A DNA stretch of 17,486 bases from Pseudomonadota bacterium (GTDB taxonomy: Bacteria > Pseudomonadota > Alphaproteobacteria > Acetobacterales > Acetobacteraceae): NCBI GenBank assembly GCA_023390705.1, contig JAEWCI010000260.1, positions 1-17,486 on the forward strand, in the 5' to 3' direction. The notes beneath the pieces were generated by a model, which was given only the letters and a program-made list of their open reading frames with translations, had not been told where the DNA came from and did no database searches. The position numbers and the translations under genes were made by a program. Below, piece by piece: positions 1 to 7,727 of the stretch (the stretch's first letter is position 1; the number at the start of each line of letters is the position of its first letter).

Positions 1-3
1 TGC

Positions 4-29
4 CCGGGGACGGTTCGTGCCGTCCCCGG
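4..29 (-). terminator. Candidate hairpin terminator after rnd
   Basis: A perfect 10-bp inverted repeat (CCGGGGACGG / CCGTCCCCGG) with a 6-nt loop lies 5 bp beyond the rnd stop codon. Position and stem strength suit an intrinsic terminator for rnd. Any U-tract on the minus strand would fall outside the window, so this cannot be confirmed here. Confidence 0.5.
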
Positions 30-34
30 CGCGG

Positions 35-1222
35 CTATCTTCCGGCAAGGATCAGCTTCACCCGGCGTCCGTCCACGCCCAGTGCCAGGCGGCCGGATTT
101 CAGCGCCAGGGCCGCTTCGCCGAACACTTCCCGCCGCCAGCCATGCAGCACCGGCAGGTCGGGGCTTTCCTCGGCCGCCAGCCGTTCCAGCTCATCCGTG
201 GTGGCGAGGAGCTTCGGCGCCACGTGGTGCTCCTCGCTCCTGGCCGCCAGGAGCACCTTCAGCAGCGCGACCAGGGCCGGCGAAGGGGTGGGGCCATGCC
301 GCTCCCGCGGCGGCTCCGGCAGCGCCGAATCGGGCAGGGCCTTGGCTTCCTTGATGGCGGCCAGCAGCCCGGCGCCGCTGCGGCCCTTGGCGAAATTCTC
401 GGAAATGCCGCGCGCCCGCGCCAGGTCGCCCACGGTTTCCGGGCCGGTGGCCGCGATCTCCAGCAGCGTCTCGTCCTTCACCAGGCGCTGGCGGGGGATG
501 TTGATGCGCTGCGCCTCCAGCTCCCGCCAGGCGGCGGCGGCGCGCAGCAGGGCCAGGAAGCGGCGGTTGTGGGTGCGCGGCTTCAGCCTTTCCCAGGCGG
601 TCTCCGGCTCGGTGCGGTAGGTGCCGGGTTCGGCCAGGGCGGCCATCTCCTCGGCCACCCAGTCCAGCCTGCCTTCGCGCGCCAGCCTTTCGGTCAGGGC
701 GGTGTAGATGCGGCGCAGATGCGTCACATCCGCCGCGGCATAGGCGATCTGGCTGGGCGAGAGCGGACGGGCCGACCAGTCGGAGAAGCGGTGCGCCTTC
801 TCGATATGGGCATTGGCCAGGGAACGGCAGAGCTGGTCGTAGCTCACCTGGTCGCCGAAGCCGGCGACCATGGCGGCCACCTGGGTGTCGAAGAGCGGGG
901 TGGGGACGGCGCCGAATTTCAGCAGGAAGATTTCCACGTCCTGCCGGGCGGCGTGGAACACCTTCACCACCTCCGGGTCGGCCAGCAGGGCGCCGAGCGG
1001 CGCGAGGTCAAGACCCTCGGCCAGGGCGTCCACCACCGCCACCTCCCCCTCGCCGGCCAATTGGACCACGCAGAGTTCGGGCCAATAGGTCCGCTCCCGC
1101 ATGAATTCGGTATCGACCGTGACGAAGCGTTCCCCCCGGAGCCTTTCGCACAGCGCAGCGAATTCATCCGATCGGGTAATGAGGCGCGGGGCGGCATCGC
1201 CCGACGGTGAGCGGCGGTTCAT
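35..1222 (-). CDS. rnd: Ribonuclease D
   Basis: A 395-residue 3'-5' exoribonuclease of the DEDD (DnaQ-like) superfamily that trims 3' ends of tRNA and other structured RNA precursors in the cytoplasm. The exonuclease residues are visible: D37 and E39 in VDTEF (Exo I), D95 in HAARQD (Exo II), and Y161/D165 in YAAAD (Exo III, DEDDy type). An HRDC-type helical domain follows at about 205-290 (RFLALLRAAAAWRE, then RINIPRQRLVKDE), as in E. coli RNase D (about 375 residues). The frame stays open another 98 codons upstream, but that extension shows no family similarity and overlaps the divergent aldo/keto reductase gene. ATG at 1222 begins the natural N-terminus. No strong Shine-Dalgarno precedes it. 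The gene is divergent from the aldo/keto reductase across about 114 bp, which should hold both promoters. Confidence 0.95.
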   Translation of the reverse strand: MNRRSPSGDAAPRLITRSDEFAALCERLRGERFVTVDTEFMRERTYWPELCVVQLAGEGEVAVVDALAEGLDLAPLGALLADPEVVKVFHAARQDVEIFLLKFGAVPTPLFDTQVAAMVAGFGDQVSYDQLCRSLANAHIEKAHRFSDWSARPLSPSQIAYAAADVTHLRRIYTALTERLAREGRLDWVAEEMAALAEPGTYRTEPETAWERLKPRTHNRRFLALLRAAAAWRELEAQRINIPRQRLVKDETLLEIAATGPETVGDLARARGISENFAKGRSGAGLLAAIKEAKALPDSALPEPPRERHGPTPSPALVALLKVLLAARSEEHHVAPKLLATTDELERLAAEESPDLPVLHGWRREVFGEAALALKSGRLALGVDGRRVKLILAGR

Positions 1223-1336
1223 GACGGAGTTTCTTAGACCCCGGGGGAGCAGGGGAAAAGCCGGAGGCTGACCGGGGGATGGTCCGCCCGGCGGCGCCGG
1301 GGCAAGCTGTGGCCGATGGAGGAGGAAACAAGGACC

Positions 1337-2281
1337 ATGGAATTGCGCCAATTGGGCCGGTCGGGGCTGGCGGTGCCGCCCATCATCTTCGGCGGCAATG
1401 TCTTCGGCTGGACGGCCGACAAGGCGATGTCCTTCCGGCTGCTCGATGCGCTGGTCGAACACGGCTTGAACGCCATCGACACCGCCGATGTCTATTCCGC
1501 CTGGGTCAGCGGGCACAGGGGCGGCGAATCCGAAACCGTGATCGGCGAATGGCTGAAGGCCCGCGGCCGGCGGAACGACGTGCTGATCCTGACGAAGTGC
1601 GGCATGGTGATGCCCGACGGCAAGGGCCTCTCGGCCGCCTGGATCGCCCGGGCGGTGGAGGATTCACTGCATCGCCTCGGGATCGAAACCATAGATCTCT
1701 ACCAGGCGCACCGGGATGACGAGGCGACGCCGCTGGAGGAGACGCTGGGCGCCTTCGCCAAATTGATCCAGCAGGGCAAGGTGCGGGCGATCGGCGCCTC
1801 GAACTATTCCGCGGCGCGCTTCAGGGCGGCGCTGGAGACCAGCGCACGGCTCGGCCTGCCGCGCTTCGAGACGATGCAGCCGCATTACAACCTGGTGGAG
1901 CGCGGGATCGAGGCCGACCTGCTGCCGCTGTGCCGGGAACGGGGGGTGGGGGTGATCCCCTACTACTCCCTGGCGGCCGGCTTCCTGAGCGGCAAATACC
2001 GGAAGGCCGAGGACTTCGCGAAGACCGCCCGCGGCCAGCGCGGCATCGGCAGATACCTGGACGCGCGGGGCGAGAAGGTGCTGGCGGCGCTGGACGCCCA
2101 GGCGGCGCGGCTGGGGGCGAGCCAGGCCGAGGTGGCGCTGGCCTGGCTGAAGGCGAAGCCGGGCGTCACCGCCCCCATCGCCAGCGCCACCAGCCTGGCG
2201 CAACTGGAGGGGCTTGCCCGGGCCGCCCGGCTGACCCTGGACGCCGAGGCCATGGCGGCGCTTGACGCCGCCAGCGCCTGA
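1337..2281 (+). CDS. Aldo/keto reductase
   Basis: A 314-residue cytosolic NADPH-dependent oxidoreductase of the AKR superfamily (TIM barrel), probably reducing aldehydes or ketones; the substrate cannot be told. The catalytic tetrad is complete: D48 and Y53 in IDTADVY, K87 in LTKCGM, H125 in YQAHRDD. Other family hallmarks are [35 protein letters not shown] and the C-terminal cofactor segment around PIASATS. The frame could begin at ATG 1316, but ATG 1337 is chosen. A strong purine-rich Shine-Dalgarno (GGAGGAGGAAA, 1318-1328) lies about 9 nt before it, and [11 protein letters not shown] is the usual family N-terminus. The length is normal and no lesions are seen. It may be monocistronic, since a GC-rich hairpin region and 128 bp separate it from aspS. 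Confidence 0.93.
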   Translation: MELRQLGRSGLAVPPIIFGGNVFGWTADKAMSFRLLDALVEHGLNAIDTADVYSAWVSGHRGGESETVIGEWLKARGRRNDVLILTKCGMVMPDGKGLSAAWIARAVEDSLHRLGIETIDLYQAHRDDEATPLEETLGAFAKLIQQGKVRAIGASNYSAARFRAALETSARLGLPRFETMQPHYNLVERGIEADLLPLCRERGVGVIPYYSLAAGFLSGKYRKAEDFAKTARGQRGIGRYLDARGEKVLAALDAQAARLGASQAEVALAWLKAKPGVTAPIASATSLAQLEGLARAARLTLDAEAMAALDAASA

Positions 2282-2296
2282 CCGCCGGGCTTGGCC

Positions 2297-2336
2297 GGCA
2301 CGGGTCCCCGCCCGTGGGGGCCCGCCCTGTCGTGCC
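2297..2336 (+). terminator. Weak GC-rich hairpin between the AKR gene and aspS
   Basis: An inner stem CACGGG/CCCGTG (2299-2304 / 2311-2316) with a 6-nt loop overlaps an alternative outer pairing GGCACG/CGTGCC (2297-2302 / 2331-2336). It starts 16 bp after the AKR stop. There is no T-tract, so it may only slow transcription or be chance in GC-rich DNA. Confidence 0.25.
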
Positions 2337-2409
2337 GCACTTGACTTCGCCGGCCGGGAAACGCTCTCTGCCCGCCTTTCCCGGCCAGAGCCCCAAGGTT
2401 TCCCGACCG

Positions 2410-4224
2410 ATGCACGCCTACCGCACCCACACCTGCGGCGCCCTCCGCGCCTCCGACGCCGGCTCCACCGTGCGCCTTTCCGGCTGGGTGCACCGCAAGC
2501 GCGACCATGGCGGCCTGCTCTTCATTGACCTGCGCGACCATTACGGGCTGACGCAATGCGTCATCGCCCAGGGCTCCCCGGTCTTCGAGGCCGCCGACCG
2601 CCTGCGGCCGGAAAGCGTCGTCACCGTCACCGGCGAGGTGGTGCGGCGCGAGCCCGGCACGGTGAACGAGAAGCTGCCGACCGGCGAGATCGAGTTGCGC
2701 GTGCGCGAGCTTGCCGTGCAGTCCGAGGCCCAGGTGCTGCCCATCCAGGTGGCGGGCGAGGCCGAGTTCCCCGAGGACCTGCGCCTGCGCTACCGCTTCC
2801 TTGATCTGCGGCGGGAGAAGCAGCACCGCAACATCATGCTGCGCGCCCAGGTCATCGCCTCCATCCGCCGGCGGATGATCGAGCAGGGCTTCACCGAATT
2901 CCAGACGCCGATCCTGACGGCGAGCAGCCCCGAGGGCGCGCGGGACTACCTGGTGCCATCCCGCCTGCATCCCGGCACCTTCTACGCGCTGCCGCAGGCG
3001 CCGCAGCAGTTCAAGCAGCTCGCCATGGTGGCGGGCTTCGACCGCTACTTCCAGATCGCCCCCTGCTTCCGCGACGAGGCGAGCCGCGCCGACCGTTCCC
3101 CCGGCGAGTTCTACCAGCTCGACTTCGAGATGAGCTTCGTGACGCAGGAGGACGTCTTCGCCGCCATCGAGCCGGTGCTGCAGGGCGTGTTCGAGGAATT
3201 CTCCGCGTTTTCCGGCACGAAGCGCGCCGTGACGCCCGCGCCCTTCCCGCGCATCCCCTTCGACCGGGCGATGCTGGAATTCGGCAGCGACAAGCCGGAT
3301 TTGCGCAACCCGCTGCGCATCCGGGACGTGACCGGGCACTTCCGCGGCGGCAGCTTCGGCCTCTTCGCCCGCAACATCGAGAAGGGCGCGGTGGTGCGCG
3401 CCATTCCGGCACCGGGCGCCGGCGGCAACCCGCGCAGCTTCTTCGACAAGCTGAACGAATGGGCGCGGGAAAGCGGCGCCGGCGGCCTGGGCTACATCAC
3501 CTTCGCCAATGGCGAGCCGCAGGGGCCCATCGCCCGCAACCTGGAACGCGACCGCGCCATCGCCATCCGCGACGCCATGGGGCTGAAGGATGGCGACGCG
3601 GTGTTCTTCGCCTGCGACAAGGCGGAAGCGGCGGCGAAATTCGCCGGCCAGGTCCGCACCCGGCTGGGCAACGAGCTGGGGCTGATCGAGAGGGACGCCT
3701 ACCGCTTCTGCTGGGTGACCGATTTCCCGATGTACGAGCTGAACGAGGAAACCGGGCAGATCGACTTCAGCCACAACCCCTTCAGCATGCCGCAGGGCGA
3801 GCTGGAGGCGCTGAACAGCCAGGACCCGCTGACCATCAAGGCCTATCAGTACGACATCGTCTGCAACGGCATCGAGCTTTCCTCCGGCGCCATCCGCAAC
3901 CACCGCCCGGACATCATGATCCGCGCCTTCGAGATCGCGGGCTACACGGCGGCGCAGGTGGAGGAGCGCTTCGGCGGCATGCTCAACGCCTTCCGCTACG
4001 GCGCCCCGCCGCATGGCGGCAGCGCCCCGGGCATCGACCGCATCGTCATGCTGCTGGCCGATGAGCCGAATATCCGCGAAGTGATCCTGTTCCCGATGAA
4101 CCAGCAGGCGCAGGACCTCATGATGGGCGCGCCGGCCCCGGTGGAGAATGCCAGACTGAAGGAGTTGCACCTGAAGCTGGACCTGCCGCCGGCCAAGGGT
4201 GCCGGCGGGCCGAAGACTTCCTAA
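2410..4224 (+). CDS. aspS: Aspartyl-tRNA synthetase (probably non-discriminating)
   Basis: A 604-residue class IIb aminoacyl-tRNA synthetase that charges tRNA-Asp with aspartate in the cytoplasm. It has the N-terminal OB-fold anticodon-binding domain ([12 protein letters not shown] near 24-35), class II motif 1 (around [17 protein letters not shown]), motif 2 with FRDE at 220-223, the bacterial GAD insertion in the middle, and motif 3 [12 protein letters not shown] with R544. Length is typical for bacterial AspRS. The frame extends 32 codons upstream, but ATG 2410 gives the family N-terminus [10 protein letters not shown]; only a weak AAGG (2395-2398) precedes it. H33 in RDHGG matches the histidine known from non-discriminating enzymes such as that of Pseudomonas aeruginosa (E. 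coli has Leu there). Such enzymes also make Asp-tRNA-Asn for the GatCAB amidotransferase. The specificity is inferred from this one position. Confidence 0.97.
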   Translation: MHAYRTHTCGALRASDAGSTVRLSGWVHRKRDHGGLLFIDLRDHYGLTQCVIAQGSPVFEAADRLRPESVVTVTGEVVRREPGTVNEKLPTGEIELRVRELAVQSEAQVLPIQVAGEAEFPEDLRLRYRFLDLRREKQHRNIMLRAQVIASIRRRMIEQGFTEFQTPILTASSPEGARDYLVPSRLHPGTFYALPQAPQQFKQLAMVAGFDRYFQIAPCFRDEASRADRSPGEFYQLDFEMSFVTQEDVFAAIEPVLQGVFEEFSAFSGTKRAVTPAPFPRIPFDRAMLEFGSDKPDLRNPLRIRDVTGHFRGGSFGLFARNIEKGAVVRAIPAPGAGGNPRSFFDKLNEWARESGAGGLGYITFANGEPQGPIARNLERDRAIAIRDAMGLKDGDAVFFACDKAEAAAKFAGQVRTRLGNELGLIERDAYRFCWVTDFPMYELNEETGQIDFSHNPFSMPQGELEALNSQDPLTIKAYQYDIVCNGIELSSGAIRNHRPDIMIRAFEIAGYTAAQVEERFGGMLNAFRYGAPPHGGSAPGIDRIVMLLADEPNIREVILFPMNQQAQDLMMGAPAPVENARLKELHLKLDLPPAKGAGGPKTS

Positions 4225-4229
4225 TTGCC

Positions 4230-4244
4230 CCGGGTGCGACCCGG
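4230..4244 (+). other. Small hairpin touching the eipB ribosome binding site
   Basis: CCGGGT-GCG-ACCCGG is a 6-bp stem with a 3-nt loop between the aspS stop and the eipB start. Its last two G residues (4243-4244) are the first bases of the Shine-Dalgarno GGAGGGAG (4243-4250). It could modestly affect initiation of the downstream gene or help termination of aspS. The stem is short and may be chance. Confidence 0.25.
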
Positions 4245-4256
4245 AGGGAGAATGCG

Positions 4257-5084
4257 ATGACGCTGCGCCGTACCCTGCTTGCCACTTTGCTGGCCGGCGC
4301 TGCCCTGCTGCCGGGCGCCGCCCGCGCGGCCGACCCCGTGCCGGGGGCGGAGCGGATGGTGGCGCATCGCGCGGCCTATCTGCTCTCGCTCGACCGGGCG
4401 CGGGAGAATGCCAACATCGCCACCGCCCGCGGCGCCATGCTGTATGAGGTGGGCGATGCCTGCGAAGGCTGGACCACCCGCCAGCGCTTTACCCTGACCA
4501 TCACCGACCGCGACGGCCAGGAAATCGAGACCACCTCCGACTACTCCACCTATGAAACCAAGGACGGGCGGAGCATCCGCTTCTCCCTGACCCAGAGCTC
4601 CCAGGGCGCGGTTTCCCAGCGCATCGCCGGCGAGGGCGAGGTCACCGCCGATGGCGGCCGGGTGCGCTACACCTCGCCCGAGGCGCGCGAGGAAGCGCTG
4701 CCGCCCGGCACGCTGCTGCCCACCCTGCACACCATCCGTGCCCTTGATGCCGCCCGCAGCGGCCAGCGCCTGCTGGTGGCCCCGCTGCTGGACGGCACCT
4801 CGGCCGAAGGGGCGCAGGACACCACCACGGTGATCTCCGCCTGGCAGGGGCCTCAGCCCATCGAGCGTTTCCCGGCCCTCTCGCCGCTCGGCAGCGCCCG
4901 GATGCGGGTGGCCTTCTTCGACCGCACGCCCAACGCCCAGGGCGGCGGCGCCAGCGCGCCGGATTACGAGGTGGGGCTGCGCTACTGGGAGAACGGCGTG
5001 GCGGACGAGCTGAAGATGGATTTCGGCGATTTCGTCGTGGACGGGCGGATGCAGGAACTGGCCATCCTGCCCGGGGGCTGCTGA
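4257..5084 (+). CDS. eipB: EipB-family (DUF1849) periplasmic envelope integrity protein
   Basis: A 275-residue secreted protein of the DUF1849/EipB family, known in Brucella as a periplasmic spiral beta-barrel protein needed for envelope integrity and restricted largely to Alphaproteobacteria. A Sec signal peptide covers residues 1-24 (RRTLLATLL..., ending AARA before AD). The family start MVAHRAAYLLSLDR follows. Two cysteines stand where the family's conserved disulfide is expected: C69 in GDACEGW, and C275, the very last residue. The DYSTYE and FSLTQS strands and the LPPGTLLPT...H segment also fit. ATG 4257 is preceded at 6 nt by GGAGGGAG; an overlapping ATG at 4252 is out of frame. It lies 32 bp after aspS and may be co-transcribed with it. 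The stop codon is only 5 bp from the end of the AT-rich islet gene on the other strand. Confidence 0.88.
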   Translation: MTLRRTLLATLLAGAALLPGAARAADPVPGAERMVAHRAAYLLSLDRARENANIATARGAMLYEVGDACEGWTTRQRFTLTITDRDGQEIETTSDYSTYETKDGRSIRFSLTQSSQGAVSQRIAGEGEVTADGGRVRYTSPEAREEALPPGTLLPTLHTIRALDAARSGQRLLVAPLLDGTSAEGAQDTTTVISAWQGPQPIERFPALSPLGSARMRVAFFDRTPNAQGGGASAPDYEVGLRYWENGVADELKMDFGDFVVDGRMQELAILPGGC

Positions 5085-5089
5085 TGTTA

Positions 5090-6049
5090 TTATCTATTCG
5101 GTAGGGTGATAACACTGTCCTCATCAAACAGTATAATATTTAGCTCTGCAGCTATCTGAAGTATGGGACGAAGTGCTGTGCCATTTGCCCCCAACTTCCT
5201 ATATAGCTTTGGACCGGCTTCGACCTCACGCTCTATTTCTAACAGATCTAGAAGTTTTCGCATCCATTCCGCTTTTTTTATGGCCGCATCGGGGCCATAG
5301 GTGAAATTAAAATTCTGGAGAGATAATTTGGGATTTTCACCTTCATCGTCGCCTTCCGAAATTTCAGATTCATCCAGTTCGTCAATAATGAAGCCCGGTG
5401 TTTCAAGAAGTTTCTCAATATTTTGCTTTATTTTTTCAAGAAGACAAATATCGGATTTCGCTGCCAAAATTCGCAAGAGACGCTCGTCCCATCCTTTGTA
5501 TATTGCCTCTCCTATACTATGCATATCAAAAAATTCTTGATGGGTGATCTTGATCTCAGCGCACTTTTGCGATGCTGGAATCGCAAGCGTCAATGCCTCT
5601 ATTAAATGCCTCTCTTCTTTTTCGAAGAGTGCTAGATTTTTTGACCATGCAGCCTGCTTAAGTTTCAATATAAACCGACATATTTCTTTTGAGGCCACAA
5701 CTTCTTTTGCGAATTTTGTAATGCTTTCGGGTTTGTCGATTTGAAGTGCCCAATCATCGAAAATACTTTGTATAGATCTAAGAAATACATGACGGGGCGC
5801 TTGGCTCAGATCATACGCCCAAGCTGCTCGGATTTCATCTAAGGTTGAATTTGAGAAACGTTCTTCTTCAATATACATATTTAGAAGATCATCGGCAAAG
5901 CTGTAAAAAAATTGTGCGGCAGCTATGAAGTCTGGAGAAAAGCAATCCAAAATCTGGATTGTTAGCTCTTGAAGACGATTTGAAGGTGATTTCCTTCTTG
6001 TTCCTTCCGGCAAGGGAATTTTTATGCTGATTGTACTGCACTCTTGCAT
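5090..6049 (-). CDS. Unrecognised 319-residue protein in an AT-rich islet
   Basis: I do not recognise a family. The protein reads as mostly alpha-helical and soluble, with no signal peptide or membrane segment. A helical part covers about 25-215 (for example IQSIFDDWALQID and LLRILAAKSDICLLEKIKQN). A strongly acidic linker follows at about 223-238 (DELDESEISEGDDEGE). The C-terminal segment, about 255-319 (LRPILQIAAELNIILFDEDSVITL), could be a winged-helix-like fold, but that is a guess. ATG 6049 is preceded by AGGAA about 8 nt upstream. Base composition is near 40-43% GC by eye against about 70% around it, with many AT-ending codons, so recent transfer is likely. Its stop lies 5 bp from the convergent eipB stop. 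The open frame is intact. It may pair functionally with the ATPase at 7713-9002, the other AT-rich gene on this strand, but they are not adjacent. Confidence 0.75.
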   Translation of the reverse strand: MQECSTISIKIPLPEGTRRKSPSNRLQELTIQILDCFSPDFIAAAQFFYSFADDLLNMYIEEERFSNSTLDEIRAAWAYDLSQAPRHVFLRSIQSIFDDWALQIDKPESITKFAKEVVASKEICRFILKLKQAAWSKNLALFEKEERHLIEALTLAIPASQKCAEIKITHQEFFDMHSIGEAIYKGWDERLLRILAAKSDICLLEKIKQNIEKLLETPGFIIDELDESEISEGDDEGENPKLSLQNFNFTYGPDAAIKKAEWMRKLLDLLEIEREVEAGPKLYRKLGANGTALRPILQIAAELNIILFDEDSVITLPNR

Positions 6050-6098
6050 GACAAGTTCCTATCCTCCCGCGGCTCTTAGCGCGTTTTTTGTTTCCCAA

Positions 6099-6122
6099 AT
6101 GGCAAACGGTTTTCGTTGCCAT
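6099..6122. promoter_or_regulatory. Palindromic operator candidate upstream of the uxaA-like gene
   Basis: ATGGCAA and TTGCCAT form a perfect 7-bp inverted repeat with a 10-bp spacer, giving a dyad of 24 bp. Its centre falls on the expected -35 region of a promoter whose -10 box reads TATACT (6132-6137). A repressor site controlling the sugar-acid dehydratase gene is the simplest reading. No regulator gene is in the window, and no second copy was noticed. Confidence 0.4.
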
Positions 6123-6137
6123 TCGGCACTTTATACT
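6109..6137 (+). promoter_or_regulatory. Candidate sigma-70 promoter of the uxaA-like gene
   Basis: TATACT at 6132-6137 differs from TATAAT at one base. The -35 region 17 bp upstream (6109-6114, GTTTTC) is poor and lies inside the palindrome at 6099-6122. Transcription would start near 6144, leaving a leader of about 23 nt that contains GAAGG (6152-6156) ahead of ATG 6167. Confidence 0.35.
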
Positions 6138-6166
6138 ACGTCGGAACCAATGAAGGCTAGCACATC

Positions 6167-7699
6167 ATGGACGCCCTTACCCAGCCACCGGTAATTCGCC
6201 TGCACCCCGAGGATGGCGTGGTCATCGCCCGCCAGGCGCTGCCGCCCGGCACGCCCGTGGCGCCCGGCATCGCCGCCACCCAGCGCGTGCCGGCCGGCCA
6301 CAAGATCGCCATCCGCCCCCATGCCGCCGGGGAGGCGGTGCGGCGCTACGGCCAGATCATCGGCTTCGCCACGGAAGCCATCCTGCCCGGCCAATGGGTG
6401 CACACCCACAACCTGGCCATGGGCGACTTCGCCCGGGACTACGCCTGGGGCGTGGATGCCCGCCCGACCGAGCCGGTGCCGGTGCCCGCCACCTTCCCTG
6501 GGCTACGCCGCGCCGATGGCCGCGTTGCGACGCGCAACTACATCGGCATCATCACCAGCGTGAATTGCTCGGCCCATGTGGCGGAGCTGATCGCGCTCGC
6601 CTTCCGCCGCAACCCGCTGACCGGGGAGAACCCCCTGGCCCCCTGGCCGAATGTGGACGGGGTGGTGGCGCTGACCCACAAGACTGGTTGCGGCATGACG
6701 GCGGGCGAGCCGCTGACCCTGCTGCGCCGCACGCTGGGCGGCTTCGCCCGGCATGCCAATTTCTCCCATGTCATCGCCATCGGCCTGGGCTGCGAGGTGA
6801 ACCAGCTCGGCGGGTTGCTGGAGGAACAGCGGCTTGCCGGGCGGCTGCGCAGCATGGACATCCAGGAGATGGGCGGCACGCGGAAGACGGTGGAAGCCGG
6901 CATCGGTTTCGTGAAGGAGGTGCTGGCCGAAGCCAATGCCGTGGCGCGCGTGCCGGTGCCGGCCAGCGAACTCTGCGTGGCGCTGCAATGCGGCGGCTCG
7001 GACGGCTACAGCGGCATCACCGCCAACCCCGCGCTGGGCGCGGCGTCTGACCTGGTGGTGCGGCATGGCGGCACCGTCATCCTTGCCGAATCGCCGGAGA
7101 CCTACGGCGCCTAACACCTGCTGACCCGCCGCGCGGTGAGCCGCGAGGTGGGGCAGAAGCTGGTGGAGGTGATGCAGTGGTGGGAAGGCTATTGCGAGCG
7201 CGAGGGGGCGGAGATGAACGCCAACCCCAGCCCCGGCAACAAGGCCGGCGGGCTGACCACCATCCTGGAGAAGTCGCTGGGCGCCATGGCCAAGGCCGGC
7301 ACCACCAACCTGGTGGATGTCGTGCGCTACGCCGAACCGGTGACGGCCAAGGGCTTCGTCTTCATGGACACGCCGGGCTACGACCCGGTGGGAGCCACCG
7401 GCCAGGTGGCGGGCGGCGCCAACCTGGTATGCTTCACCACCGGCCGCGGCAGCGTCTTCGGCATGAAGCCGGCGCCATCCATCAAGCTGGCCACCAACAC
7501 GCCGATGTATGAACGCATGCAGGACGACATGGACGTGAATTGCGGCACCATCCTCAGCGGCGAGGAAACGGTGCAGCAGGCCGGCGAGCGCATCTTCCAG
7601 CTGATGCTGCGCGTCGCCGGCGGCGAGCGGACGAAGAGCGAGGGCTTCGACTTCGGCGCGGCGGAATTCGCGCCCTGGGTGCTGGGCGCGACGATGTAG
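6167..7699 (+). pseudogene. UxaA-family (altronate/galactarate-type) dehydratase gene with one in-frame stop
   Basis: The reading frame encodes a 510-position dehydratase of the UxaA/GarD family, which removes water from sugar acids such as D-altronate or galactarate; the substrate here is unknown. An N-terminal SAF-like domain (about 1-95, LHPEDGVVIARQALPPGT) is followed by the catalytic part with NCSAHVAE, HKTGCGM, GLGCEVNQ, CGGSDGYSGITANPALG, NPSPGNKAGGLTTI and FTTGRGSVFG. Codon 316 is TAA (7112-7114), giving YGA*HLLTRRA. The family usually has Glu here (YGAEHLLTRRA), so one G-to-T change from GAA explains it. Upstream and downstream parts are in the same frame and otherwise intact, which points to a recent nonsense mutation or a sequencing error. 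A GTG at 7136 opens the second part but has no ribosome binding site. The first 315 codons alone would lack much of the catalytic domain, so the product is probably inactive. Confidence 0.85.
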
Positions 7700-7706
7700 A
7701 AACCCG

Positions 7707-7727
7707 CTCGGCTCATTTTGAGCCGAG
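7707..7727. terminator. Hairpin between convergent uxaA-like and ATPase genes
   Basis: CTCGGCTCA-TTT-TGAGCCGAG is a perfect 9-bp stem with a 3-nt loop, 8 bp after the uxaA-like stop. It overlaps the last codons and stop of the convergent ATPase gene. Position suits a bidirectional terminator, though T-tracts on both sides are short (TTC on plus; GGGTTT on minus). It also marks the junction between GC-rich and AT-rich DNA. Confidence 0.5.

Noticed and set aside
17..1210. 397-codon plus-strand open frame opposite rnd
   Set aside because: It is a shadow of the RNase D gene, with no motifs and no plausible ribosome binding site.
1963..4170. 735-codon minus-strand open frame opposite the AKR and aspS genes
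   Set aside because: It is antisense to two well-supported genes, has low-complexity Ala/Gly/Arg/His-rich composition and shows no family motifs; it is a GC-rich shadow.
7112..7114. Programmed recoding of the TAA stop
   Set aside because: TAA is not a selenocysteine or pyrrolysine codon, no slippery site or recoding structure is evident, and the expected residue is an ordinary Glu.
7136..7699. A separate gene starting at GTG 7136
   Set aside because: It is in frame with the upstream dehydratase part, has no Shine-Dalgarno, and begins in the middle of a conserved family motif; it is the 3' half of the interrupted gene.
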